Shown here: positions 1 through 9,626 of the stretch, piece after piece
Numbering within the stretch: position 1 is the stretch's first letter
How the letters are laid out: every line of letters starts with the position of its first letter
From: Candidatus Methylomirabilis sp.
Lineage (GTDB): Bacteria > Oederibacteriota > PGYV01 > DYJU01
Assembly: GCA_020722985.1 (NCBI GenBank)
Contig: DYJU01000009.1
Span: forward strand, 1 to 42,334
DNA: 42,334 bases
Direction of reading: 5' to 3'
Position numbers and translations under genes: made by a program
Notes under the pieces: generated by a model
The model's database searches: none
What the model saw: the letters and a program-made list of their open reading frames with translations, nothing else
Told to the model about the DNA's origin: nothing

Positions 1-350
1 TCAGTAATTGTCTCAGTAATGGTTTCTGTTATTGTTTCTGTTATTGTTGACGTTACTGTCTCTGTTATCGTTTGGGTGTTTAAAGGCGTTATCGTCTCTG
101 TTATAGTCGGCGTCACTGTTTCGGTTATTGTTTCTGTTACCGAAGATGTTATTGTCCGTGTTGCAGTTTCAGTTATAGTCTGCGTATCTGTAGACGTTAT
201 TGTCTTTGTTACTGTTTCTGTATTTGTGGGAGTTATTGTTTCAGTATCGGCACATAAATCCATATTAAATAAAAAAATAAATAATAAAATACTCAAAATA
301 AATATTTTAATTTTATTTTTTTTTAAATCGATAAAAATTTTATTTAACAT
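1..350 (-). CDS. Secreted threonine-rich repeat protein (partial, 3' end outside window)
   Basis: The reading frame opens at the ATG at 350-348, preceded by a GAAAGGG ribosome-binding site, and is still open at base 1, so only about 116 residues are visible. Residues 1-35 form a signal peptide: lysine-rich start (MLNKIFIDLKKNK), a hydrophobic stretch rich in I, L and F, then a likely cleavage near LCAD. The rest alternates threonine with another residue in four-residue units such as TETI, TPTI and TSTI. Such T-rich stalks are known as flexible linkers in surface proteins, often between an anchor and a folded domain; the folded part would lie beyond the window. I do not recognise a family. Function unknown; export and the repetitive stalk are clear. 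Confidence 0.7.
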   Translation of the reverse strand, partial: MLNKIFIDLKKNKIKIFILSILLFIFLFNMDLCADTETITPTNTETVTKTITSTDTQTITETATRTITSSVTETITETVTPTITETITPLNTQTITETVTSTITETITETITETIT

Positions 351-398
351 TTTTCCCTTTCTAAATCTCTAAAAGATATAATTCTCTTATATTTCTTT

Positions 399-426
399 AT
401 TATATTATATTTACAATAAATTTCAA
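399..426 (-). promoter_or_regulatory. Predicted sigma-70-type promoter of the threonine-rich protein gene
   Basis: On the minus strand a -35 element TTGAAA (426-421) is followed after 16 bases by a -10 element TATAAT (404-399). It lies about 50 bases upstream of the start codon at 350. The xerC-proximal remainder (427-565) shows no clear gene; GGGG and CCCC blocks around 443-466 could form a weak hairpin but no convincing terminator. Confidence 0.5.
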
Positions 427-565
427 AATGAAAAATTAGTTGGGGATGGGAATAAGGATAGCCCCTTTTCGCATAATTTACTTAATTATAATAAATACAA
501 TTATTAACGAATAACCTTCCCCCTGCAATATATATGATTAACTTATTTATTTTATAGGCAAAAAC

Positions 566-1444
566 TTATTTTTTTGCTCTCGGATGTGCTTTATCATAGT
601 CCCTTCTTAATTTTTGTATAGAAAGATGAGTATAAATCTGGGTTGTTGACAAATTGGAATGCCCTAATAATTCCTGAACAGACCGTAAATCCGCACCTCT
701 ATCTAAAAGATGAGTTGCAAATGAATGTCTTAATGTATGCGGTGTTACTTTTTTAAGAATCCCTACTTTTTTTGCATATTTTTTAATAATAAGTTCTATG
801 CTACGTGTTGTAAGTCGTTTTTTACTTTTGTTAATAAAAAGTATTTTATCCTGAGAAATTTTTTTAAGTTCCTTTAAATATTTCTGGAGAAAATTTATAG
901 CAACCGAACCCACAGGAATTATTCTTTCTTTATTACCTTTTCCTAAAACTTTTATTTCTTCATTGATAAAATCTATATCATTTGTATTCAAATTAACAAG
1001 TTCATTTACTCTAATTCCACTGGAATAAAGTAATTCCATTATTGCTCTGTCCCTTAAACCAAAAAAATTCCCACAATCAACGTTTTCTAATATTAACTCA
1101 ACTTCTTTTTCGGTTAAAACTCCAGGTATCTTTTTTTCTTTTTTAGGTGTTAAAATATATTCAAATGGATTATTATTAATTTTTTTTATTTTTACTAAAT
1201 AACGATAAAAATTTCTTAAAGATATTATTTTCCTTATTATTGAACTTTTATTATATTTTTTTTTGAAAAGAGATTCTAAATAACTTCCTATTACTTTTTC
1301 ATTTATTTGAATAAAATCACCTGCAAATGAAAAAAATTGTTTTATATCCCTTTCATAATTTGATACTGTATGTTTAGAATAATTTTTTTCAAATGTTAAA
1401 TATTTTTTATATTGTATTAAAATTTCGTTTTCATCATTTTTCAT
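566..1444 (-). CDS. xerC: Tyrosine recombinase XerC/XerD family
   Basis: A 292-residue tyrosine recombinase, the normal length for Xer proteins, which resolve chromosome dimers at dif sites. The N-terminal SAM-like core-binding domain spans about residues 5-90 and the catalytic domain 105-290. All catalytic residues are visible: R145 (SSGIRVNEL), K169 (GKGNKER), H236 and R239 (TPHTLRHSF), H262 (LLGHSN) and the nucleophile Y271 (QIYTH). The frame is open further upstream to 1606, but that part lies inside topA; the ATG at 1444 overlaps the topA end by 11 bases and gives the family N-terminus. The position after topA-dprA is a common arrangement. XerC versus XerD cannot be settled from sequence alone. 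Confidence 0.9.
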   Translation of the reverse strand: MKNDENEILIQYKKYLTFEKNYSKHTVSNYERDIKQFFSFAGDFIQINEKVIGSYLESLFKKKYNKSSIIRKIISLRNFYRYLVKIKKINNNPFEYILTPKKEKKIPGVLTEKEVELILENVDCGNFFGLRDRAIMELLYSSGIRVNELVNLNTNDIDFINEEIKVLGKGNKERIIPVGSVAINFLQKYLKELKKISQDKILFINKSKKRLTTRSIELIIKKYAKKVGILKKVTPHTLRHSFATHLLDRGADLRSVQELLGHSNLSTTQIYTHLSIQKLRRDYDKAHPRAKK

Positions 1445-3710
1445 TTTCTTTTTCGCTACGTTTATAATCGCATTTATTGCAATAAATCGTAACAGAGTCC
1501 TTTTTTCTTTTTTCAAAAAGCAAATTTGCGCCACATACAGGACATTTTTCTGAAATAGGTTTATCCCATACCATAAATTTGCACTTCGGGTAATTGCTGC
1601 ATCCATAAAATTTTCTTCTTTTTTTAGTTGTTCTTTCTATAATATCACCACCGCATTCAGGGCATTTTATTCCTATTTTATTTATAATATTTTTTGTATA
1701 TTTACACTCTGGATATTTAGAGCAGGCAATAAATTTTCCAAAAGGCCCATATTTAACAACAAGGTCGCTCCCGCATTGTGGACACTTTTCATCTATTTTT
1801 TCTTCCGCCCCACCTTCAGAATTTAATGATTTTGCATTTTTGCATTTAGGATAATTTTCACATGAAATAAATTTACCATGCCTTCCCCATTTTATTATCA
1901 TTCTTCCACCACACAGTTCACACTTTTCACCAGTTTCGCCTTCTAAATCTTTTTTAATATCTGCCATAAAAGGTTCTGCCTTTTTAAGTGTTTTTTCAAA
2001 TTCAGTATAAAATTTTTTAAGTAACTCATGCCATTCAACCTTACCTTCTTCCACCGCATCAAGGTTGTCTTCCATCTGTGCTGTAAATTCCACATTAATA
2101 ATATCTAGAAAATGTTTTTCTAAAATATCGTTTACTAAAATACCAAGTTCAGTTGGAACAAATTTGCCCTTTTCTCTCACAACATATTTTCTATAAATTA
2201 AAGTTGCTATAATTGGCGCATAGGTGCTTGGTCTGCCTATATCTTTTTCTTCTAAAATTTTTACTAAAGACGCATCTGTATATGCAGATGGTGGCTGAGT
2301 AAAATGCTGGGAATTTAAAAGTTCTATCAAAATTAATTTTTCATTTTGAAAAAGTTCTGGTAAACTTTTTTGTTTTCCGTTTTCGTTTTTTTCATCATCG
2401 TCATTTTCTTCTTTGGGTTTATCATTTTCTAATGGAACATCATAAACCTTTAAAAATCCGTCAAACTTTAAGGTTGAACCATTAGCCTGAAAGCCATATT
2501 CGCCTGCTTTTATTTTTACTTTTGTATCATCAAAAATTGCAGGCGTCATCTGGGACGCTAAAAATCTTTTATATATAAGAGAATAAATTTTAAATTGATC
2601 CAGCGATAAACTATCTTTTATTTTTTCTGGTTCCCGATTTATAGATGTTGGCCTTATTGCTTCATGAGCATCCTGGGCTGATTTTTTGCTTTTATAAAAA
2701 TTAGGCGTAAATGGCACATACTTTTCTCCAAATTTTTGTTTGATATATTCAAGTGCACTTTTTTGTGCATCCTGTGAGACCCTTAAAGAATCTGTTCTCA
2801 TATAGGTTATAAGACCTACCTGCCCTTCGCCTTTTATATCTATCCCTTCGTATAATTGTTGGGCAATCATCATTGTCTTTTGCGCTGTAAATCTATATTT
2901 TCTTGATGCTTCCTGCTGTAAAGTGCTTGTAATAAAAGGCGGTAAAGCTTTTCTTACTCTTTCTTTTCTTATTATATCAGAAACTATAAAGTCCTGAGTT
3001 TTTAACTCGTTTATTATATTTTCAGATTCTTCTTTTGTTTTTATCTTTATTTTTTCGGTATTTTTTTCTGTTAAAAGAGCTTCAAAATCAATATTAGATT
3101 TCCCCTTTAATTGCGCTTTTATCTGCCAGTATTCTTCTGGTTTAAAATTATCAATCTCCCTTTGCCTTTCAACAATTAATCTTAATGCTACTGACTGAAC
3201 TCTTCCTGCTGATAATCCACGTCTTATTACTTTCCACAGCATTGGACTTATTTTATATCCCACCAATCTATCCAGAATACGTCTTGCCTGTTGTGCCGAT
3301 ACCAAATTAAGATTTATATCCCGCGGCGATTTTAACGCATTTAAAACTGCATTTTGTGTTATTTCATTAAAAAGGACTCTTTTAATTATTTTTTTTTCTT
3401 TTTTACAAATTTCTTCTGCAATATGATATCCTATTGCTTCTCCTTCCCTGTCAGGGTCTGTTCCTATATAAATTTCTTCTGCTTTTTTGGTTTCTTTTAA
3501 TATTTCAGATAAAACCTTTCTTTTATCTCTCATTATAATATATGTCGGAGTAAAATTTTTTTCTACATCAACTCCTAATTTACTCTTGGGAAGATCTTTT
3601 ATATGTCCTTTTGTTGCTAAAATTTTAAAATTGTTATCCAAAAATTTTTTTATCGTATTTATTTTGGTTGGCGATTCAACAAGTAAAATCTTTTTTACTT
3701 TCCCGCTCAT
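1434..3710 (-). CDS. topA: DNA topoisomerase I (type IA)
   Basis: A 758-residue type IA topoisomerase that relaxes negative supercoils by single-strand passage. The Toprim domain has E12 (LLVESPTK) and the acidic motif TDPDREGE at 84-91; the catalytic tyrosine is Y303 in LITYMRTDSLR. The C-terminus carries four Cys4 zinc-ribbon modules (starting CELCGG, CPQCGS, CPECGG, CPVCGA) in about residues 595-755, used for DNA binding. A ribosome-binding site AAGGAGC precedes the ATG at 3710. It sits 15 bases after dprA and overlaps xerC, so the three are probably co-transcribed. Acidic insert DDDEKNENGK near residue 440 is a lineage-specific loop. Confidence 0.97.
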   Translation of the reverse strand: MSGKVKKILLVESPTKINTIKKFLDNNFKILATKGHIKDLPKSKLGVDVEKNFTPTYIIMRDKRKVLSEILKETKKAEEIYIGTDPDREGEAIGYHIAEEICKKEKKIIKRVLFNEITQNAVLNALKSPRDINLNLVSAQQARRILDRLVGYKISPMLWKVIRRGLSAGRVQSVALRLIVERQREIDNFKPEEYWQIKAQLKGKSNIDFEALLTEKNTEKIKIKTKEESENIINELKTQDFIVSDIIRKERVRKALPPFITSTLQQEASRKYRFTAQKTMMIAQQLYEGIDIKGEGQVGLITYMRTDSLRVSQDAQKSALEYIKQKFGEKYVPFTPNFYKSKKSAQDAHEAIRPTSINREPEKIKDSLSLDQFKIYSLIYKRFLASQMTPAIFDDTKVKIKAGEYGFQANGSTLKFDGFLKVYDVPLENDKPKEENDDDEKNENGKQKSLPELFQNEKLILIELLNSQHFTQPPSAYTDASLVKILEEKDIGRPSTYAPIIATLIYRKYVVREKGKFVPTELGILVNDILEKHFLDIINVEFTAQMEDNLDAVEEGKVEWHELLKKFYTEFEKTLKKAEPFMADIKKDLEGETGEKCELCGGRMIIKWGRHGKFISCENYPKCKNAKSLNSEGGAEEKIDEKCPQCGSDLVVKYGPFGKFIACSKYPECKYTKNIINKIGIKCPECGGDIIERTTKKRRKFYGCSNYPKCKFMVWDKPISEKCPVCGANLLFEKRKKDSVTIYCNKCDYKRSEKENEK

Positions 3711-3725
3711 TTTTGCTCCTTAAAT

Positions 3726-4814
3726 TTAAACTTTTATGAAACTTTTTCCGCTTAACTGTTTTATAAGCCCTTTTAACTCAAGATTTATTAAAATACTGCT
3801 TAATTTGTTAATATCAATATTACTTTCAATTAAAATATTGTCAATATGTTTTTTTTCATATCCAACCAGATCAAAAACTTTTTGTTCATCTTCAGAGAGT
3901 ATAATTTCTTTTTTATCTTTTTTTATATCTTCCATGACATATTTTATCTGATATTCTTCCAGTATATCATAAAAAGAATCCACAAGTTTTGCACCCTGCT
4001 TTATTAAATTGTTGGTTCCTTTTGATTTTTGAGAAAAAATATTTCCAGGTATTGCAAAAACATCCCTGCCCTGCTCTAAAGCATAATCTGCTGTAATCAA
4101 TGCACCGCTCTTTTCACCCGCCTCAACTATTAAAACGCAGTTAGAAAGCCCACTTATTACCCTGTTTCTTCTCGGAAAATTCTGCTTGGTTGCTATTGCA
4201 TTTAGTGGAAATTCAGACACTAATGTTCCATTTAAAAAAATCTCATTAACAAGAGAATTTTTCTCAAAGGGATATATAGTTCCAAGTCCATATCCCAGAA
4301 CCGCTATTGTAAAAATATTATTTTTAATTGCATTTATATGTGCAATAGCATCAACACCGCGTGCCATACCGCTTATAATTGTCAGATCAACACCAGATTC
4401 TGCTGCTTCTTTAACTATTTTTTCAATGATCTTTTCTGCATAATCATCCGCCGCCCTTGTTCCAACTATACCGAGATTTAAATCAGTATCTAAAAACCCT
4501 TTTCCCGCAATATATAAAACAGGTGGTGGGTCATAAATATTTTTTAAAATTTTTGGATATTCATCATCATAGATTGTTATTATTTTTATATTTTTTTTCT
4601 CTGCATCCATTATTTCTTTTTTTAAAATCTCAATTTTATAATTTTTAATTTGAGTTACTATGCTTTCTCCTATCCCATCCACATCTAATAATTCATCAGA
4701 AGAAGCAGAAAAAATTAAAGTTGCTGATTTAAAATGACCTATAAGCCGATTTATTTTTACACTTCCTAACCCATCTATCATATTTAAAGCAATAACCGCT
4801 TCTCTTTCAATCAA
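3726..4814 (-). CDS. dprA: DNA processing protein DprA (Smf family)
   Basis: A 362-residue DprA, which binds incoming single-stranded DNA during natural transformation and loads RecA. An N-terminal helix-hairpin-helix region (GLGSVKINRLIGHF, DVDGIGESIV) precedes the Rossmann-like domain, where VGTRAADDYA, ISGMARGVDAIAH, FPRRNRVISG and EAGEKSGALITA are the family motifs. The last 65 residues resemble a winged-helix domain. The start codon is TTG at 4814-4812 with AAAGGAG seven bases upstream; no closer ATG fits. First gene of dprA-topA-xerC with its own promoter. Competence itself cannot be inferred from this gene alone, as DprA is near universal. Confidence 0.93.
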   Translation of the reverse strand: MIEREAVIALNMIDGLGSVKINRLIGHFKSATLIFSASSDELLDVDGIGESIVTQIKNYKIEILKKEIMDAEKKNIKIITIYDDEYPKILKNIYDPPPVLYIAGKGFLDTDLNLGIVGTRAADDYAEKIIEKIVKEAAESGVDLTIISGMARGVDAIAHINAIKNNIFTIAVLGYGLGTIYPFEKNSLVNEIFLNGTLVSEFPLNAIATKQNFPRRNRVISGLSNCVLIVEAGEKSGALITADYALEQGRDVFAIPGNIFSQKSKGTNNLIKQGAKLVDSFYDILEEYQIKYVMEDIKKDKKEIILSEDEQKVFDLVGYEKKHIDNILIESNIDINKLSSILINLELKGLIKQLSGKSFIKV

Positions 4815-4850
4815 AACAATACTCCTTTGATTTTTTATTTTTTTTATGAA

Positions 4851-4878
4851 ATTTTACAACTGAATATTTTTTTGTCAA
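4851..4878 (-). promoter_or_regulatory. Strong predicted promoter of dprA-topA-xerC
   Basis: Perfect -35 TTGACA (4878-4873), 16-base A/T spacer, and -10 TAAAAT (4856-4851) on the minus strand, about 40 bases before the TTG start of dprA. It lies in the 78-base gap after the FtsA-like gene and separates the chemotaxis operon from the DNA-metabolism genes. Confidence 0.65.
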
Positions 4879-4892
4879 ACAATAAGTTAAAT

Positions 4893-7007
4893 TTAAACAA
4901 AATTTATTTCTATCTCTGACCCATCTTTTATAGGAGTTGTGTAACCTGCTTTTTCACCATCCACATAAAATTCAATTATTTTGCCTTTTGCTTTTTGAAA
5001 ATCGACAGGATATGTTTTAAAAATATTTGAAAGTATCAGGTTAACTTCTGCTGATTTGATTTCTATATTTGCACCATTTATTAAAAATTCATCTTCGCTT
5101 ACCCTTTTGCCATTCATATAAATTTCATAATTTTCTTTTTCTATTTCAAAAATTTTTCCATTTATTTTTACTTTTATTTTATTTTTTTGCGGCTCTTTTA
5201 AAATATCCTTTATCCTGTAAAATGACGGAACTTCCCTGAACAAAATTTTATCAAAATTTTTTACTTTGTAATCTTTGGAGACTTCCCTGCCATTTACTTT
5301 TAACTGATAATTTCTTTGTTTTAAAACAACCGGTTCTCCATTTAATGTTATTATAATATCTCTTTCATTTGTATTATCAAGATTAAATCCCTGCTGTGCA
5401 AGAATTTCTAATATAGTACTTACTGATTCATAAGTTATATTTGCTCTATCTTTTAATGGCTCATCCTCTGATACTTCCCTGCCATCACAAAAAACACGCG
5501 GTGATATTTTCATAACATTTCCGTTAAGTTCAACTGACAAAAAAAGATCCTGCGGTAAAATATCCTTTATTAAAGCACTTGCATCAATACCATCAACTGG
5601 CTCTGTAATAAATATTTTATCACCATTTTGCACATAATCTTCAAGATTTTTTTGAATCCCATTTATATAAATCTTTGCGTGCTCGGCTCTACCGCCCCTT
5701 AAAATTTTCAATTCACCATTTAAACTATAAGTTAAAGCATTTCCAGGTTTCCCATATAATTTTTTTAATTCATACCCTTTTGCCATTAATATATCCAGAA
5801 GTTTAATATTCTGTTCTAAATTTAATATATATTCCTTTTCTCCATTAATTACTACTTCAATAAATCCTATGCCTCTTTCATAGATAGCTGTTTCCAGAAT
5901 GCCAACAGGAGTTATTCCTTCTGGTCCCTGTAAAATTGGTGGAATATTTACAATATTTGCTATATCCTTTGGTAAACGATTTCCTACTCTTGTTGCAGGT
6001 ATCCCTAATTTTAAAGCAACCTTTTCCTTGATTAAATTTAAACTACTACCACCTCCAACCAAAACAACTGCCTGGGGTTGTTTAAAATTAAGGTTTAATA
6101 TCTTATCCGCTATATCAGTTGCTATTTCTTCTACTTTGTCAATTATTACATTTATAAATTCATCATAATTTATTTTAATACTATTGCCAAAGATATTTTT
6201 TACTTCTATATTTTTTTCTTTTTCTATATTTCTTTTTAATTTTTCCGCTTCATTAAAATCAATAATAAAATTTTTACAAATTTCTTCTGTAATTTCATCT
6301 CCTGCTTTAGGAATCATTCCATATGCAATTATTTTTCCCTTATCAGTTATGGCAATATCTGAGGTTCCGGCACCAATATCAACTAATGTAAGATTTAAAA
6401 GCCGCATATCTTCTGGTATTGTAACCTGCAGGGCAGCAATTGGTTCTAATGTTATACTTTCTATTTTTAAATTACAATTTTTAAAAACGGAAACCATACT
6501 ATTAAAAGCAATTTTAGGTAAAAAAGTAACTATTGATTGTATTTCAAACGTTTCGCGGCAGAACTGCTGTAATGGATTTTTAATTTCTTCACCGTCTATC
6601 TTAAATAATACCGGACTGAAACCAACACAATAGTATTCCTTTTTATTTTTATTAACAATTATTTCATAAGATTTTCTTACACTTTCCATCTCAATCTGCA
6701 AAATGTCATCTCTGTCTATCTCTCCTTTTTTTTCTTTTTTAATATCAACTTTTTCTGTTATGAGGTTCCTTCCAGCAAGTGCGGTTGTTGCTTTTTCTAT
6801 CTTTATATTATTTCTTTTTTCAATTTCTTCTACAACCTCTTTTACAATTTCAGTTACATATTCTATATTATGTATCTGTCCATCAAGCATTGCTCTTTCT
6901 CTATGTTCTTTTAAAACAGCATCTTTTATAATAATTTTATTTAAAACAAGTTCTCCTAAAATTCCTGCTACTTTTCTTGTCCCTATATCAATTGAAAATA
7001 CCTGCAT
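4893..7007 (-). CDS. FtsA/PilM-like actin-fold ATPase with long C-terminal repeat region
   Basis: A 704-residue protein. The first 375 residues have the actin/Hsp70 fold of the FtsA-PilM group: phosphate-1 motif SIDIGTRKVAGILG (5-18), an SHS2/1C-type insert (about 80-165), phosphate-2 motif VDIGAGTSDIAI (209-220) and the adenosine motif VVLVGGGSSLN (314-324). FtsA and PilM are about 300-420 residues; here about 325 further residues follow, made of repeated units in which a short beta hairpin with NG (VNGREVSKDY, MNGKRVSEDE, CDGREVSEDE) recurs, suggesting tandem beta-grasp-like or similar small domains. No C-terminal amphipathic membrane helix is evident; it ends in EIEINFV. It begins two bases after cheC, so it belongs to the chemotaxis operon. 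Similar long FtsA-like proteins are known in Clostridia; exact role unknown. Confidence 0.75.
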   Translation of the reverse strand: MQVFSIDIGTRKVAGILGELVLNKIIIKDAVLKEHRERAMLDGQIHNIEYVTEIVKEVVEEIEKRNNIKIEKATTALAGRNLITEKVDIKKEKKGEIDRDDILQIEMESVRKSYEIIVNKNKKEYYCVGFSPVLFKIDGEEIKNPLQQFCRETFEIQSIVTFLPKIAFNSMVSVFKNCNLKIESITLEPIAALQVTIPEDMRLLNLTLVDIGAGTSDIAITDKGKIIAYGMIPKAGDEITEEICKNFIIDFNEAEKLKRNIEKEKNIEVKNIFGNSIKINYDEFINVIIDKVEEIATDIADKILNLNFKQPQAVVLVGGGSSLNLIKEKVALKLGIPATRVGNRLPKDIANIVNIPPILQGPEGITPVGILETAIYERGIGFIEVVINGEKEYILNLEQNIKLLDILMAKGYELKKLYGKPGNALTYSLNGELKILRGGRAEHAKIYINGIQKNLEDYVQNGDKIFITEPVDGIDASALIKDILPQDLFLSVELNGNVMKISPRVFCDGREVSEDEPLKDRANITYESVSTILEILAQQGFNLDNTNERDIIITLNGEPVVLKQRNYQLKVNGREVSKDYKVKNFDKILFREVPSFYRIKDILKEPQKNKIKVKINGKIFEIEKENYEIYMNGKRVSEDEFLINGANIEIKSAEVNLILSNIFKTYPVDFQKAKGKIIEFYVDGEKAGYTTPIKDGSEIEINFV

Positions 7008-7009
7008 AT

Positions 7010-7630
7010 TTAAGACACCTTTATAGCATCTAATATAACTTTAACAGAAGGTATGTCGGGTATTAAAAGCATATACCCTTTTATAACTTTTTCATTTGCT
7101 TCTAAAAATTCTGTTTCAATAGAAAGAATATTGTTTGACATTTTTTCAAAACCTTCTGAAACTGTTATTAAAATTGCACTTGCTATATCAAAAACTAAAT
7201 TGGGAACAGATGGTAAAAGCATAAGTCCTAAAAATTCATTTAATGCATTCATATATGCGCCCGACAAAATATTACCCGTTTCTTTTATCGCAGAGTTTCC
7301 AAATTCTGATAAAACCTTTGTCGTCCCTCTTGGCTTTTGTAAAAGCATATCAACTAAAGAAAGTGCGCTATCCCTTGTTAGTAAAAATAATATTTTTGCT
7401 GTAACATCACCTAAAATATTCATAACAATACCTGCTACTAAACTGTTAGAATCTCCTATTAAAGTTGCAACATCTTCTGTTTTTATTACTTTAACTTCTG
7501 GCACTGTTATCATTATCTTTTTTTTAATAAGCTGGGATAATGCAGTGGCTGCGTGTCCTGCACCTATATTTCCAACTTCTTTTAAAGCATCTAATTGTGC
7601 TTCTGCTAAATTTAATAAAGATGTTTCCAT
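7010..7630 (-). CDS. cheC: CheY-P phosphatase CheC (first paralogue)
   Basis: A 206-residue CheC-family protein, which dephosphorylates CheY-P and, bound to CheD, tunes receptor adaptation. Both pseudo-symmetric active-site helices keep the E..N pair: EVGNIGAGHA near residue 17 and ETGNILSGAY near residue 116. Keeping both sites is typical of CheC rather than CheX or FliY, and no FliN-like tail is present. It follows cheA and precedes the FtsA-like gene by two bases. A second CheC gene lies at 13293-13916. Confidence 0.9.
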   Translation of the reverse strand: METSLLNLAEAQLDALKEVGNIGAGHAATALSQLIKKKIMITVPEVKVIKTEDVATLIGDSNSLVAGIVMNILGDVTAKILFLLTRDSALSLVDMLLQKPRGTTKVLSEFGNSAIKETGNILSGAYMNALNEFLGLMLLPSVPNLVFDIASAILITVSEGFEKMSNNILSIETEFLEANEKVIKGYMLLIPDIPSVKVILDAIKVS

Positions 7631-7649
7631 TTTTTCTCCATAACTTTAA

Positions 7650-9623
7650 TTATAAATTATTATTTTCTTCTAAAAGCGACTGAATATCAAGTATCAGACT
7701 TATCCTTCCATCTCCTAATATTGTAACACCAGAAAACCCTTTTGCATATTTTAAAAATTCACCTAAACTTTTAATTGCTATTTCCTGCTGGCCTATAACT
7801 TCATCTACTTCTAATGCTATCTTTTTATCTCTTACTTCTACAATTACTAACTGAACAACTTCTTTTTCTTCTCTTTTCTTTTTTAAAAGTTCAGCCAGAC
7901 TGAAAACCGCTATAACTTCATCTCTTAATACAATAACCCTTTTACCCTGTATTAATTTTATTGATTTAGTATTTAATTCCAGAATTTCCAGAGTATAAAT
8001 AACAGGCAACGCATAAATATTTTGAGAAGTTTTTACAAGCAAAGCCTGTATTATAGCAAGGGTTAAAGGTAACTTCATAATGAATTTAACTCCCTCACCT
8101 GGATAATTTTCAATTTTAAATATCCCCCCCAATGATTCAATTTTTGTTTTTACAACGTCAACACCAACTCCCCTTCCTGCAATTTTATCCACAGTGTCCA
8201 TCGTAGAAAAACCAGGCAAAGCAATAATATTAACTATCTCTTCATCTGTTATGTTTTTAATTTTTTCTTCGCTTAAAATTTTCATCTCCAATGCTTTCTT
8301 TTTTACCTTTAAAACATCTATCCCTTTCCCGTCATCAGAAATTTCAATTATTACCGAATTTCTCTCTCTTTTTGCGGAAAGTCGTATTATTCCTTTTCTG
8401 CTTTTTCCCTTTGATATTCTTTCTTCTGGCTTCTCTATACCATGAGCAACAGAATTTCTAACAAGGTGTAATAACGGTTCATTGATTTCTTCTAAAACAG
8501 TTCTGTCTATTTCAATATCTCCACCTATTATTTCTGTTTCAACTTCTTTACCTTCTTCTACTGCAAGGTCCCTTGCAATTCTTGGAAATCTATCAAAAAT
8601 ATTATTTACAGGGAGCATCCTTACCTGTGTTACTTCCGCCTGAAGTTCATTAATAATCCTATCAAATTCATTTGCAGTTTCTTTTAATATTTCAAACTGT
8701 TTATCTTTGGAAATCTGCTCTAAACGAATCTTGGCAATTACAAGTTCTCCTACCAAATTAAGCAAAACATCCAATTTTTCAATATTCACTCTTACACTCT
8801 GGCTTAATATTTTCTTCTTTTCTACATTTGAAATAATATTCTCTGCTTTTTTTTCTATTTTTCTTTTTTCATCAAGCCCTTTTTTTATTTGTTTTACTTC
8901 TACCTTTTTTATTTCTGCAATTTTATAAAGTAACTTTTCTATCTCCTCTGAATTAAGTTTTGTTATATAAGCAACTGAAAAACTATTTCCAAACTTTCCT
9001 TCTTCTAAATCTTTCGCAACCGGCGATGATTTAATAATTTCTCCTTTCTCCCCTAAATTTCTGTTGACCATAAAAACCCTGACATTTTTAAAAACACAAT
9101 CTTCGGCAAGAGTAATTTTTACTATATAAACATTTAAATTTCGTTTAAATGCTTCGTTTAAAATTATCTCTTCTATTTTGAGGTCTGGAATTTCTTCCTT
9201 TTTTTGTTCTTCTTTAATAACTTTAGCAGAAATTTTTAATCCTGTTTTTGTATATTCTTTATATTTATTTATTAATTCTTCATACCCTTCAGTTATATCA
9301 ATATTATTTCGTGATATATTTTCTAAGAATTTTTCAATTATATCAACACCTTTAAATAATAACCCTGTTATTTCTGCATCTACCTTTATTGAACCATTTC
9401 TTATGTTATCAAGAATATCTTCTAAAGAATGGGTAAATTCAGTCATTTTGTCATATCCCATTGTTGCTGCCATACCTTTTAATGTATGAACTGCTCTAAA
9501 AATATCATTGACCGGTGTAAGATCAGTTATATCTTTTTCAAATTTTAAAAGTGCAGAATTAAAAATTTTTATATTATCTCTTGCTTCTTCTATAAAAATT
9601 TCTTTATAACTATTAATATCCAT
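7650..9623 (-). CDS. cheA: Chemotaxis histidine kinase CheA
   Basis: A 657-residue CheA, the kinase that receives receptor signals through CheW and phosphorylates CheY and CheB. Domains in order: P1 phosphotransfer with H46 in AVHTLKGMAA; a P2-like domain at about 150-260; P3 dimerisation helices (VNIEKLDVLLNLVGELVI); P4 ATPase with the N box (HLVRNSVAHGIE), G1 (ISDDGKGID) and G2 (GRGVGVDVVK); P5 CheW-like domain over the last 140 residues. All catalytic boxes are intact. It is four bases downstream of cheB. Confidence 0.96.
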   Translation of the reverse strand: MDINSYKEIFIEEARDNIKIFNSALLKFEKDITDLTPVNDIFRAVHTLKGMAATMGYDKMTEFTHSLEDILDNIRNGSIKVDAEITGLLFKGVDIIEKFLENISRNNIDITEGYEELINKYKEYTKTGLKISAKVIKEEQKKEEIPDLKIEEIILNEAFKRNLNVYIVKITLAEDCVFKNVRVFMVNRNLGEKGEIIKSSPVAKDLEEGKFGNSFSVAYITKLNSEEIEKLLYKIAEIKKVEVKQIKKGLDEKRKIEKKAENIISNVEKKKILSQSVRVNIEKLDVLLNLVGELVIAKIRLEQISKDKQFEILKETANEFDRIINELQAEVTQVRMLPVNNIFDRFPRIARDLAVEEGKEVETEIIGGDIEIDRTVLEEINEPLLHLVRNSVAHGIEKPEERISKGKSRKGIIRLSAKRERNSVIIEISDDGKGIDVLKVKKKALEMKILSEEKIKNITDEEIVNIIALPGFSTMDTVDKIAGRGVGVDVVKTKIESLGGIFKIENYPGEGVKFIMKLPLTLAIIQALLVKTSQNIYALPVIYTLEILELNTKSIKLIQGKRVIVLRDEVIAVFSLAELLKKKREEKEVVQLVIVEVRDKKIALEVDEVIGQQEIAIKSLGEFLKYAKGFSGVTILGDGRISLILDIQSLLEENNNL

Positions 9624-9626
9624 AAT

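Noticed and set aside
19-372. Plus-strand frame giving a valine/serine/isoleucine repeat protein
   Set aside because: It is the antisense reading of the threonine-rich repeat gene, which has a ribosome site, promoter and signal peptide on the minus strand.
1445-1606. Longer xerC starting inside topA
   Set aside because: The extra 54 residues are an out-of-frame reading of the topA zinc-finger coding region; the ATG at 1444 gives the family N-terminus.
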